A program made the position numbers and the translations under genes. Source: Streptomyces atratus (GTDB lineage Bacteria > Actinomycetota > Actinomycetes > Streptomycetales > Streptomycetaceae). From it: DNA of 64,000 bases. The notes under the pieces were generated by a model. That model had not been told where the DNA came from and made no database searches. It was given only the letters and a program-made list of their open reading frames with translations. Below, one piece after another: positions 27,809 through 36,580 of this stretch. The DNA is taken from assembly GCF_014648655.1 (NCBI RefSeq), contig NZ_BMRN01000001.1:1-64000 (forward strand), in the 5' to 3' direction. Each line of letters opens with the position of its first letter. Position 1 is the first letter of the stretch.

Positions 27809-29095
27809 TCATCGACTGTCCTGAACCAGTGGCACCCGAGCGCAGACCGCAGTGCCGCGGCCCGGCTCCGTCTCCACCTCCACGGTGCCCGCGATACGCT
27901 CGGCGCGGGCCCGCATGCCGCCGAGCCCGAAACCGCCCGCGCCGCTGTACGGCGGCAGGGCGGCCGGGTCGAAGCCGCAGCCGTCGTCCCGTACGTCCAG
28001 GGTGAGTTCGTCGCCCATGAAGGACAGGGTGATGCCGACCCGTGAGGCCCCGGCATGGCGTCCGGCGTTGGCGAGGGCTTCCTCGGCGATACGGAGCAGG
28101 GTGGCGGCTATCTCGTCGTGAACCGGCTCGACGGTACCGGTGACGGTGAACTCGGCCCGGACCCCATGACGTTCCCCCCAGCCGGTGACCGTCTTCTTCA
28201 GCGCGCCGGGAAGGTCGTCGTGCTCCAGTGCGGCAGGGACCAGGTCGTGTACCGAGCGGCGCGCCTCGCCCAGGCTGTGCCGGGCGAGGGCGGCGGCACG
28301 GTCGAGGTGCTGCCGGGCCAGCGCGGGGTCGGTGTCGGCGATCGAGGTCACCACCTGGAGCTGGGCGATGATGCCGGTCAGGCCCTGCGCGAGAGTGTCG
28401 TGGATCTCGGCGGCCAGTCGGCGCCGCTCGTCGGCGACGCCCGCTTCGCGGGCCTGGACGAGAAGTTGGGCGTGCAGGCCCGCGTTCTCCGCCATGGCCT
28501 GTTCGAGGCGTGCGTTGGCGGACTCCAGTTCCGCGATGGTGTCGACCTGGGCACGGGTCTGCTCGGCCTCCCGGTCGCCGATCTGGGCGAAGACCATGGT
28601 GAGGGTGGCGTGCAGGGCGAAGAGGACGCCGAAGGCGATCCAGTTCATGAGGTCGGTCGGCGGGAGGCCGCTGCCGGACTGCGCGCCCGCCATGATGACG
28701 GCGGTGACCAGCAGCCCGGCGCGGATGGCCCGTTGCGGAAGCAGCCGGCCGACGTCGAAGTAGCCGAGAACCGCGAACATGGAGAAGAACGGGTTGCACG
28801 AGGTCAGTACGGCGGCGAGCAACGTCCGGGCGACGAAGTAGAACTGCGCCGCCCGCGACTGCGCGGGAACACTCCGACGGACCCGCCCCCACCAGAACTG
28901 GAGGACGAGCGCCACCGGAACCAGCGCCGCGACGGCGTACACGTCCGAGCGGGACATGGCAGAGGCGGACACGGCGGAGACCGCGGTGCTCAGGCCGAGC
29001 AGACCGTACGGCCCGTACCGGAAGAACCGTTCCCACCACTGCGCGGCCGTCGTCGCTCCGGTCGCGCCCGCCTCTGCCATGTCCCCCGCGTTCAT
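27809..29095 (-). CDS. Sensor histidine kinase (HisKA_3 class)
   Basis: ATG 29095 gives 428 residues. About five to six N-terminal hydrophobic helices (about 25-165) are followed by a coiled coil (AEQTRAQVDTIAELESANAR), the HisKA_3 phosphoacceptor LAAEIHDTLAQGLTG, and a HATPase_c domain with EEALANAGRHAGA (N box), DVRDDGCGFDP and GGFGLGGMRARA. This is the membrane-sensor type paired with NarL regulators (DesK/LiaS-like). It lies 23 bp after the ABC-2 permease and before the response regulator in one leftward operon, so it may sense the exported compound or membrane stress. Confidence 0.92.
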   Translation of the reverse strand: MNAGDMAEAGATGATTAAQWWERFFRYGPYGLLGLSTAVSAVSASAMSRSDVYAVAALVPVALVLQFWWGRVRRSVPAQSRAAQFYFVARTLLAAVLTSCNPFFSMFAVLGYFDVGRLLPQRAIRAGLLVTAVIMAGAQSGSGLPPTDLMNWIAFGVLFALHATLTMVFAQIGDREAEQTRAQVDTIAELESANARLEQAMAENAGLHAQLLVQAREAGVADERRRLAAEIHDTLAQGLTGIIAQLQVVTSIADTDPALARQHLDRAAALARHSLGEARRSVHDLVPAALEHDDLPGALKKTVTGWGERHGVRAEFTVTGTVEPVHDEIAATLLRIAEEALANAGRHAGASRVGITLSFMGDELTLDVRDDGCGFDPAALPPYSGAGGFGLGGMRARAERIAGTVEVETEPGRGTAVCARVPLVQDSR

Positions 29096-29118
29096 GGAGG
29101 GATTCTCCCCCGGAACGG

Positions 29119-29895
29119 TCACTCCCAACGGAACAGCCGGGTCGCCAGCCCGGTCACCACGGCCGCCCACAGCGCCATGACGCCCAGCTGTACCCAGCCG
29201 GGCCAGCCGCCGGACGCCGCCCGGTCCAGTGCCTGGGAGGCCGCGCCGAACGGGGTGACCTCTACGATGCGCCGGAGGGTTTCGGGCATGGTCTGCACCG
29301 GGATCCAGACCCCGGCGGTGAACATCATCACGAGGTTGGCGACCGTGCCGATGGCGGAGGATGCCTTGGTGGTGCGGGAGAGCGCGCACAGCAGCGCGCC
29401 GAGGCCGAGGACGCTCGCGGTCGCCAGGAGCAGCGCCAGGACGTAGCCGAAGGGCTGTCCGGGCAGCCTCACGCCGAAGACGGCGCGGCCGACGGTCATC
29501 ACCAGCGCGGCAGAGCCGAGGGCCGCGGCGCCGTGCAGGGCGATCTGCGCGGTGAGCAGGGCGGACGGCGGCACCGGAGTGGTCGACATCCGGCGCAGGA
29601 TCCCGCGCTCGCGGTAGCCGGTGAGGATGGGCGGCATGGCCCCGATCCCGGCCATGATCATGGCGAGCAGCACCGACACCGGTACGTACAGATCGATGAC
29701 GCGGCGGCCACCGAGCGCGTCATCGGGGTCCCGGAAGGACGGGATCAGGCCGAGGATCGTCAGCAGCGCGGACGGGAAGACGAGGATCCAGAACAGGCCG
29801 CCGGGCTCGCGGAGGAAGAGCCGTGTCTCGGCCCTGAGCACCGCTGCCCATGGGGTGGGGGTGGCCGTCGTCCTGGCCGGGGTCGCTGTGGTCAT
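29119..29895 (-). CDS. ABC-2 type transporter permease
   Basis: A 258-residue integral membrane protein with six hydrophobic helices (for example FWILVFPSALLTILGLI, LYVPVSVLLAMIMAGIGAMP, YVLALLLATASVLGLGALLC) and a cytoplasmic TGYRERGILRRMSTTP segment typical of drug/lipid ABC-2 permeases. The ATG follows the ATPase stop by one base (TGA-G-ATG), so the pair is translationally coupled. It forms an exporter with the ATPase encoded at 29897. Confidence 0.9.
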   Translation of the reverse strand: MTTATPARTTATPTPWAAVLRAETRLFLREPGGLFWILVFPSALLTILGLIPSFRDPDDALGGRRVIDLYVPVSVLLAMIMAGIGAMPPILTGYRERGILRRMSTTPVPPSALLTAQIALHGAAALGSAALVMTVGRAVFGVRLPGQPFGYVLALLLATASVLGLGALLCALSRTTKASSAIGTVANLVMMFTAGVWIPVQTMPETLRRIVEVTPFGAASQALDRAASGGWPGWVQLGVMALWAAVVTGLATRLFRWE

Positions 29896-29896
29896 C

Positions 29897-30805
29897 TCAG
29901 GCCGCCTGTTCTGCTTCTGTGAGGTCGAGGAACGCGTCGTCCAGCGTTGCCTCGGTGACGCGGAGCTGGTGTGCGGTGATGCGGTGGCGGGCCAGCAGCG
30001 AGATCACCGCGTTGACCGTCTCGTCGGTGCCGTTGATGACGATCCGGCCGCCGTTCTGTTCGACGGAGACCGCCCCGGGCAGCTGGTCCAGCTCGGTTTC
30101 GTCGAGCGGCTGTGACGGCGTGAAGGAGATGACCGTGGCGCTGCCGGCCCTGCTGACCAGCCCGGACGGGGTGTCGAGGGCGACAACCTTTCCCTTGTCG
30201 ATCACGGCGACACGGTCGCAGAGCCGGCTGGCCTCTTCCATGAAGTGGGTGACCAGAAGGACCGTCACGCCGCTGTCGCGTACGTCCTCGATCAGCTTCC
30301 AGGTGTCCCGGCGGGCCCGCGGGTCCAGACCCGTGGTCAGCTCGTCGAGGATCACGACCTTCGGGTTGCCGACCAGGGCGAGCGCGATGGACAGCCGCTG
30401 CTTCTGACCGCCGGACAGTTTGGCGAACCTGGTGCCGTACTTGGTGTGCAGACCGAGTCGTTCGGCCAGCGCACGCCAGTCGGCGGGGTCCGGGTAGAAG
30501 GCGCTGTACAGCTCCAGCGCCTCGGCCACGGTGATCTTGGGCTGGAGTTCGCTCTCCTGGAGTTGTGCGCCGAGCAGCCGAGTGACCCGGTCATGGTCGG
30601 CGACCGGGTCGAGGCCGGCGACGCGGACCGTACCGGCGTCGGGAACCCGCAGCCCCTCGACGCACTCGACGGTGGTGGTCTTGCCCGCACCGTTGGGTCC
30701 GAGGATCCCGAAGATCTCCCCCTCGTCGACGGCGAAGCTCACTCCGTCCACCGCGGGGCGCCCGGCGTAGGCCTTGTGCACCCCGTTCACTTCGATGATT
30801 GCCAT
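29897..30805 (-). CDS. ABC transporter ATP-binding protein (DrrA-like)
   Basis: A 302-residue nucleotide-binding protein: Walker A GPNGAGKTT, Q-loop LLGAQLQESEL, signature LSGGQKQR, Walker B VVILDELTTGLDP, switch His in LLVTHFMEEA. The C-terminal extension (about 220-302) is the DrrA-type accessory domain. It is the first gene of the leftward operon ATPase-permease-kinase-regulator, a common arrangement for a drug or lipid exporter that controls its own expression. The signal and the substrate are not evident. Confidence 0.93.
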   Translation of the reverse strand: MAIIEVNGVHKAYAGRPAVDGVSFAVDEGEIFGILGPNGAGKTTTVECVEGLRVPDAGTVRVAGLDPVADHDRVTRLLGAQLQESELQPKITVAEALELYSAFYPDPADWRALAERLGLHTKYGTRFAKLSGGQKQRLSIALALVGNPKVVILDELTTGLDPRARRDTWKLIEDVRDSGVTVLLVTHFMEEASRLCDRVAVIDKGKVVALDTPSGLVSRAGSATVISFTPSQPLDETELDQLPGAVSVEQNGGRIVINGTDETVNAVISLLARHRITAHQLRVTEATLDDAFLDLTEAEQAA

Positions 30806-30986
30806 GCCTACGAGAATCGCGTCGCGGGGACCGGCGCACCATCGTCCATCGCGCTCGAGGCGGCATCAGCCGATCGGTTGATACGGGGTACGACCAGCGG
30901 TCCGCAGGGCCGGTTACGAGGCTCCGTCACCGCCGGACGGCCGAAAACCACATGAGCGATGTCAGAGGTGAACCGTAGGCTCGCCT

Positions 30987-32864
30987 GTGATGCCCGAAGA
31001 ACATGCAGAGCCCAAGGACCGGTCCACCGTGCGCTCCCTGCTGCGGTTGTGGCCCTATGTGAAGCCGGTACGCAAGCGCCTGTTCGGCGCAGCTCTGATC
31101 GCGATAGTCGCTTCCTGTATCGGCCTGGTGATCCCTCTCGTACTGAAGTGGATCGTCGACGGCCCCGTGGCCGGCCGCGACCCGGGCGGCGTCTGGCTCG
31201 GCGCGCTGTATCTGCTGTTGCTGGGCCTCGCCGAGGCCGCGCTCTTCGGGGTGCGACGGTGGATGGTGGCCCGGCCGCTGGCAGGGGTCGAGGCGGCGAT
31301 GCGGGCCGACCTGTACCGGCATCTGCAGCGGCTGCCGGTGGCGTTCCACGACCGCTGGCCGTCGGGGCAGTTGCTCTCGCGCGGGACCACGGACCTGATG
31401 CTGGTGCGCATGTTCCTGGCTTTTCCGCTGACCTTCCTGCTGGTCAACGGAACGACGATCCTGATCGGTTTCATCATTCTGCTGATGCAGCAGTGGACGC
31501 TGGGACTGGTGCTGCTCGCCCCGGTGGTCCCGATGGTGATTCTCTGCTCGGTCTTCGAGACGAAGTACTCGCTCGTGGCGCGCAAGGCGCAGGATCAGGT
31601 CGGCGATCTGACGACGGTCGTCGAGGAGAGCGTGCTCGGCATCCGCATCATCAAGGGCTTCGGCCGGCACCGCAGCCAGGCCCTCGCGTTCCGTGCCCTC
31701 TCGCAGCGGCTTCGAAGCACGGAGCTGGGCAAGGCCCGCCTCCTCGCGGGCATCTGGGCCGCCATCACCACGATCCCCGAGCTTGCCATCGGGGCTGCGC
31801 TGGTCCTCGGCACGGTCCAGGTCGCGGACGACGGGCTCTCGGCGGGCACACTGGTCGCCTTCCTCTCCACGGCGCTCGCGCTGCGGTGGCCGATCGAGTC
31901 GATCGGCTTCCTGCTGGCGATGAGCCAGGAGTCGGCGACGGCGACCGAACGGTTCTTCGAAGTGATGGATGTGGCCGAGGAGGAGGACGACACGGCCGCC
32001 GCCGACGGCCGCGCGCCGAAGGACGCGGCCCGTCAGGGCGAAATGGTGTTCGAGGGGGTGGAGTTCCGCTACCCCGACGCCGAGGCCGGCTCCGTACCCG
32101 TACTGTCCCGGATCGATCTGCGTATCCGTCCGGGCGAGACGATGGCCCTGGTCGGGGCCACGGGTTCCGGAAAGACGACGCTCACCGCGCTCGTGCCGCG
32201 GCTGCACGAGGCGACCGCGGGGCGGATCACGCTGGACGGCAGGGACATCGCCGCCATGCCCCGGAAGGAGCTGCGCGAGCTGGTGTCCATGGCGTTCGAG
32301 GAGCCGACGCTCTTCTCGGCGAGCGTCGGGGAGAACGTGCTGATGGGCGCCGAAGGCGCCGGGGAGGAAGATCTGCGGCGGGCGCTCGCGGTCGCGCAGG
32401 CCGACTTCGTGTACGACCTGCCCGAGGGCATCGGAACCCAGGTCGGTGAGCAGGGGCTCAGTCTCTCCGGCGGACAGCGGCAACGGCTCGCGCTGGCCCG
32501 CGCCGTGGTCGGCCGGCCACGTTTCCTGGTGCTCGACGATCCGCTCTCCGCCCTGGATGTGCACACGGAGGCACTGGTGGAGGCCGCCCTGCGGCAGGTG
32601 CTCGAGGAGACGACGGCGATCGTCGTCGCGCACCGTCCGTCCACCGTGATGCTGGCGGACCGGGTGGCGCTGCTGTCGGAGGGCCGGATCACCGCTGTCG
32701 GAACCCATCAGGAACTGCTGCGCGACAGCGCGGAGTACGCCTGGTTGATGTCCGGCGCCACAAGCGCACAGGAAGGTGCCTTTGCCGAGGACGCCTTTCC
32801 CGACCCGTCCGACGAGGACCGCCTTGTGCCGGACGTCCCTGCCGAGAAGGGCCGCACCCGATGA
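30987..32864 (+). CDS. ABC exporter half-transporter, subunit 1 (degenerate catalytic site)
   Basis: A 625-residue protein, starting GTG 30987 or ATG 30990. The N-terminal half is a six-helix exporter domain (about 30-320); the C-terminal half is an NBD with Walker A GATGSGKTT and signature LSGGQRQR. Two oddities: the Q-loop reads MAFEEPTLF (Glu for Gln), and Walker B ends VLDDPLSALD (Asp for the catalytic Glu). It therefore supplies the non-hydrolytic site of a heterodimer with the next gene. Its stop overlaps the next start by ATGA (32861-32864). The neighbouring ABC operon is divergent. Substrate unknown: multidrug or lipid class. Confidence 0.92.
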   Translation: MMPEEHAEPKDRSTVRSLLRLWPYVKPVRKRLFGAALIAIVASCIGLVIPLVLKWIVDGPVAGRDPGGVWLGALYLLLLGLAEAALFGVRRWMVARPLAGVEAAMRADLYRHLQRLPVAFHDRWPSGQLLSRGTTDLMLVRMFLAFPLTFLLVNGTTILIGFIILLMQQWTLGLVLLAPVVPMVILCSVFETKYSLVARKAQDQVGDLTTVVEESVLGIRIIKGFGRHRSQALAFRALSQRLRSTELGKARLLAGIWAAITTIPELAIGAALVLGTVQVADDGLSAGTLVAFLSTALALRWPIESIGFLLAMSQESATATERFFEVMDVAEEEDDTAAADGRAPKDAARQGEMVFEGVEFRYPDAEAGSVPVLSRIDLRIRPGETMALVGATGSGKTTLTALVPRLHEATAGRITLDGRDIAAMPRKELRELVSMAFEEPTLFSASVGENVLMGAEGAGEEDLRRALAVAQADFVYDLPEGIGTQVGEQGLSLSGGQRQRLALARAVVGRPRFLVLDDPLSALDVHTEALVEAALRQVLEETTAIVVAHRPSTVMLADRVALLSEGRITAVGTHQELLRDSAEYAWLMSGATSAQEGAFAEDAFPDPSDEDRLVPDVPAEKGRTR

Positions 32865-34732
32865 CCAGTACGACGACCGGGCCCGCCGACCGGCGCGATG
32901 CGCGGAAGAAGCCCGAGCGCCCGTCCCCCTCCGACGGCGCCGGGGATCAGTTCGACCGGGACGATCTGCCCACGCCCCGTGGTGCGACCCGCACCCTGCT
33001 GATGTCGCTGCTCCGGCCGCACCGGGGCCGGGTGGCGGTGTCCGCGCTGTTGCTGCTGATCCAGCAGGCGGCGGTGCAGGCGGGCCCGCTGCTCGTCGCC
33101 TACGCCATCGACAGCGGCGTGCCCGCCTTCCGGGACAAGGACTACGGGCCGCTGATCGCGGTGGCCGTGGGTTACGCGCTGTGCTCGGCGGCCGCGGGGG
33201 GCATGCAGTACGCGTTCATCCGGGCCTCCGCCCGGATCAACCAGGACGTGCTGCTCGATCTGCGCGGGCGGATTTTTCGCCATGCACAGGCGCTGAGCGT
33301 GGACTTCCATGAGCGCTACACCTCGGGCCGGCTGATCTCCCGCTCCACCACGGATGTGGAGTCGCTGCGGGAACTGCTCAGCGAGGGGCTGCAGGAGCTG
33401 ATCGGCATCGTCCTGTCCTTCGTCTCCATCTCGCTGGTGCTCCTCTGGCTGGACTTCGGTCTCGGCGCGCTCGCGGTGCTCTCCTTCGCACCCCTGTATC
33501 TGCTGGTACGGCTCTACCAGCAGCGGGCCGGAGTGCTCTACGCGGCGCGGTCGACGGCGATCGCCGCGGTCATCGTGAAGTTCGCCGAGTCGATGAACGG
33601 CATCCGTCCCGTCCAGGCCTTCCGCCGCGAGCGCATCAACGACCGGCACTTCGAGGACCTCAACAACGCACACCGGTGGTCGAACGGCGGCGCGTTGCTG
33701 GAGATGGCACGCTATGTGGTCGGCTCCCGGCTGATCGCCAACACCGCGGTCGCCGGGATCGTGCTGTGGGGTGCGTACCGCGTGGCGTCGGGCACCCTGG
33801 CGCTCGGTGTGCTGGCCGCGGCCGTGCTCTATCTGCGCCGGCTGTACGACCCGATCGACCGGCTCGGCATGTTCCTCAACTCCTACCAGTCGGCCTCGGC
33901 TTCGCTGGAGAAGATCGCGGGCCTGCTCGCCCAGACCCCTTCCGTCCCCGAGACGTCGAATCCGCGGGAGCTGCCCGCCCTCACGGGTGAGCACCCGGGC
34001 CGCGAGGTCGTCTTCGACTCGGTGCGGTTCGCCTACCGGACGGGCGGCGAGGTGCTGCCCCGCTTCGACCTGACGGTCCCGGCCGGCCAGACCGTGGCCG
34101 TGGTCGGTTCGACGGGCGCGGGCAAGTCGACGCTCGCCAAGCTGCTGGCCCGCTTCTACGACCCGACCGACGGCCGGGTGCTGCTGGACGGGACCGATCT
34201 GCGGGATCTGGCCGTGCCCGAGCTGCGACGCGGTGTGGTGATGGTGACCCAGGAGGCGTTCCTGTTCTCCGGGACCGTCGCCGAGAACATCGCGATCGGC
34301 AGCCCTGACGCGACCCGTGAGGAGATCGAGCAGGCCGCCAAGGCGATCGGCGCACACGATTTCATCGCCGGACTGCCCGAGGGATACGACACGGACGTAC
34401 GCAAGAGGGGCGGCCGGATCTCGGCCGGTCAGCGCCAGTTGGTCGCGTTCGCACGGGCCCTGCTGGCGAACCCGGCCGTGCTGATCCTCGACGAGGCGAC
34501 GAGCTCCCTGGACATCCCCGGCGAGCGAGCGGTGCAGCGGGCCATGGACACGGTGCTGCACGGCCGCACCGCGGTCGTGATCGCGCACCGTCTGTCGACC
34601 GTGGAGATCGCGGACCGGGTCCTGGTGATGGAGCACGGGCGCATCGTGGAGGACGGCGCCCCGTCGGAACTCATCGGCGGCACGGGCCGCTTCGCCGGGC
34701 TTCACCGGGCGTGGCGGGAGAGCCTGGCCTGA
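32861..34732 (+). CDS. ABC exporter half-transporter, subunit 2 (consensus Walker B)
   Basis: A 623-residue partner with a Pro/Asp/Arg-rich N-terminal tail, six membrane helices (about 50-340) and an NBD: Walker A GSTGAGKST, canonical Q-loop MVTQEAFLFSG, Walker B VLILDEATSSLD with catalytic Glu, switch His IAHRLSTV. The signature is ISAGQRQ rather than LSGGQ. Combined with subunit 1, one composite site is consensus (this Walker A/B plus subunit 1 LSGGQ) and one degenerate, as in TM287/288-type heterodimers. Four-base ATGA overlap ensures coupled translation. Confidence 0.93.
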   Translation: MTSTTTGPADRRDARKKPERPSPSDGAGDQFDRDDLPTPRGATRTLLMSLLRPHRGRVAVSALLLLIQQAAVQAGPLLVAYAIDSGVPAFRDKDYGPLIAVAVGYALCSAAAGGMQYAFIRASARINQDVLLDLRGRIFRHAQALSVDFHERYTSGRLISRSTTDVESLRELLSEGLQELIGIVLSFVSISLVLLWLDFGLGALAVLSFAPLYLLVRLYQQRAGVLYAARSTAIAAVIVKFAESMNGIRPVQAFRRERINDRHFEDLNNAHRWSNGGALLEMARYVVGSRLIANTAVAGIVLWGAYRVASGTLALGVLAAAVLYLRRLYDPIDRLGMFLNSYQSASASLEKIAGLLAQTPSVPETSNPRELPALTGEHPGREVVFDSVRFAYRTGGEVLPRFDLTVPAGQTVAVVGSTGAGKSTLAKLLARFYDPTDGRVLLDGTDLRDLAVPELRRGVVMVTQEAFLFSGTVAENIAIGSPDATREEIEQAAKAIGAHDFIAGLPEGYDTDVRKRGGRISAGQRQLVAFARALLANPAVLILDEATSSLDIPGERAVQRAMDTVLHGRTAVVIAHRLSTVEIADRVLVMEHGRIVEDGAPSELIGGTGRFAGLHRAWRESLA

Positions 34733-34820
34733 CGGGGGCGAGTGGGCCGCGCTTCAACTCCCGCACCAGCCGCTTCCACTGCCCCGGACTCAGCCGATCC
34801 GAGTAACTGCCCACCGGCCG

Positions 34821-36290
34821 TCACGACGCCGAGCGACCTGTATCCGAGCCGTCCGATGCGGGCTGCTCGGTAACCGCGTCGAGGTCCCGGAGGTCTCCGA
34901 CGGGCACAGGTTTGATCGGCAGGTGGGCGGAGAAGCGTCCGCCGAGCCCAATCGTCTGCTCGCGTGCCGATGCGAGGATCGCGCCGACACTGTTCTCGCA
35001 GTAGCGTCCCTGGCAGGGGCCCATGCCCGTCCGGCAGGAGAGCTTGACGGCGTTGACGTTGCTGACGAACGGTGACGATTCGAGGAAGTCGTCGAGTTCG
35101 CCGCGTGTGACCAGTTCACATCGGCAGACGGTGGTTTCTCGCGTCGCCAGGTCTCCGAGCGCGCCACGGACCGGTTCGAATATGCTTTGCACAACAGCGG
35201 AGAATCGTGTCGATGCGTGGATGCCCCGTTCTGCTTCGGCAAAGGCCGCGGCCGGCACGGCGCGTCCGAGGCTCGCGGCGATCCCGAGACCCGCGAGCGT
35301 CCCCTCGGCGCGGGACTGGTCGGCGCCGGCGACGCCCGTGGGCTCGCCTGCGACGAACACCCCGGGGACGGATGTCTGCAGTCGTTCGTCGTGTGCAACC
35401 ACCCAGCCACCCCGCGGCGAATCAAACACAAGTTCGCATCCAATCTGGCGGGCGAGCTCCGTCGACGCGGAGAAGCCGTACCCGAGCACGAGATGCGATG
35501 CAGCGACCTCGCGGGGTGCGCCTGTCACCTTCCACCGCCGGTCGACCCTGGCAAGCTCGATCCGGGACACGTGTTCCGTACCTCGGGCGGCCGTCACGAT
35601 GGTGCGGGACGAGACGCGAACGCGCTTGCGTACCAGCCGCGCCAGGATCGCGCCCGTCTCTGTGAGCATCCGCAGATGACCGGGTACGGCGCCGAGGGCG
35701 CGGAGCATGTCCACCGGCGTCGGGATGCTCTGGGCGAACGCGACCTCGCGCACCGGAACGCCGTCGCGGATGAGCAGGTCGGCCACGAGCAGCAGCAGCG
35801 GATGCGCCCCGGCCAGCACGACGTCGCCGACGGGTGCGATCTTCTGCGCCTTGACGAGGGTCTGGACACCGCCGGCGGTCATGACGCCGGGCAGCGTCCA
35901 GCCTGGGAAGGCGACGGGAAGGTCGTAGGCGCCGGTGGCGATCAGCAGCCGACGCGCGCCGATCATGCGAGTGCCGTGTTCCGGGTGGTTGATCGCCACG
36001 CACAGACCATCCGGCTCCGCGTCGTCGTGCAGCACACCGATCGCCGACCAGCCGAACTCCGTCGTCAGCCGCGGGTCCGCCTCGAAACGCCGGATGAGCT
36101 CTGTGGCCCAGCCGTAGCCGGCGGTGGGGTGCAGGACGCTTCCGGCGAAGGTCTCGGGCGGCTGACGGAAGATCTGTCCGCCCGCTCGCTGCTGCTCGTC
36201 GATGACGACGACTGTCAGGCCGTGATCGGCGGCGGTGAGAGCCGCCGACATGCCCGCCGGACCCGCGCCTATGATCGCGAGATCAAACAT
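34821..36290 (-). CDS. FAD/NAD-dependent dehydrogenase subunit with C-terminal [2Fe-2S] domain (HcnB / D-Hyp dehydrogenase alpha-like)
   Basis: ATG 36290, with GGGAGG upstream, gives 489 residues. N-terminal FAD site IIGAGPAGMSAAL (6-18); a second nucleotide-binding region in the middle (VVLAGAHPLLLLVADLL); a further FAD motif near VPGVFVAGEPTGVAGAD. The C-terminal BFD-like region binds a cluster (TTVCRCELVTRGE, then SCRTGMGPCQGRYCEN). This is the large subunit of the HcnABC/opine oxidase/D-hydroxyproline dehydrogenase family. Its start shares a base with the stop of the small [2Fe-2S] subunit gene (TGATG at 36288-36292). It acts with the other two subunits to oxidise a D- or N-substituted amino acid. 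Confidence 0.85.
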   Translation of the reverse strand: MFDLAIIGAGPAGMSAALTAADHGLTVVVIDEQQRAGGQIFRQPPETFAGSVLHPTAGYGWATELIRRFEADPRLTTEFGWSAIGVLHDDAEPDGLCVAINHPEHGTRMIGARRLLIATGAYDLPVAFPGWTLPGVMTAGGVQTLVKAQKIAPVGDVVLAGAHPLLLLVADLLIRDGVPVREVAFAQSIPTPVDMLRALGAVPGHLRMLTETGAILARLVRKRVRVSSRTIVTAARGTEHVSRIELARVDRRWKVTGAPREVAASHLVLGYGFSASTELARQIGCELVFDSPRGGWVVAHDERLQTSVPGVFVAGEPTGVAGADQSRAEGTLAGLGIAASLGRAVPAAAFAEAERGIHASTRFSAVVQSIFEPVRGALGDLATRETTVCRCELVTRGELDDFLESSPFVSNVNAVKLSCRTGMGPCQGRYCENSVGAILASAREQTIGLGGRFSAHLPIKPVPVGDLRDLDAVTEQPASDGSDTGRSAS

Positions 36291-36580
36291 CACAGCCTCC
36301 CTGGCGTCTTGATGACCATGCCCTCGCGCGCCGGGATGAGGCAGGTGCGAGTCAGCAGCCGACCGTCGACCGTGGCGGCGCACTCGAAGCATGTCCCCAT
36401 GTTGCACAGCGGCGCCCGCGGAGCTCCGGAGCGGTCTCGTTCGAACGCGGCCCCTGCGGCGAGCATCGCCGCAGCCACCGTCTCGCCCGTACAGGCGCGA
36501 ACCGGCTCGCCGTCCACGGAGATTGTCACGGCGTCACCGCGCTCTGGCGCGGTGTGACGCCAGGATCCGTCTGTGGTCAT
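36290..36580 (-). CDS. Small (2Fe-2S)-binding subunit of the dehydrogenase (HcnA-like)
   Basis: A 96-residue ferredoxin-like protein. Plant-type cluster ligands are C59-x4-C64-x2-C67-x12-C80 (CNMGTCFECAATVDG then TRTCL), and the fold start is DAVTISVDGEPVRACTGETV. It carries electrons between the FAD subunits, as HcnA or the gamma subunit of D-hydroxyproline dehydrogenase does. It overlaps the upstream DAO gene by 4 bases (ATGA at 36577-36580) and the next gene by one base, so the three subunits are made together. Confidence 0.88.
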   Translation of the reverse strand: MTTDGSWRHTAPERGDAVTISVDGEPVRACTGETVAAAMLAAGAAFERDRSGAPRAPLCNMGTCFECAATVDGRLLTRTCLIPAREGMVIKTPGRL

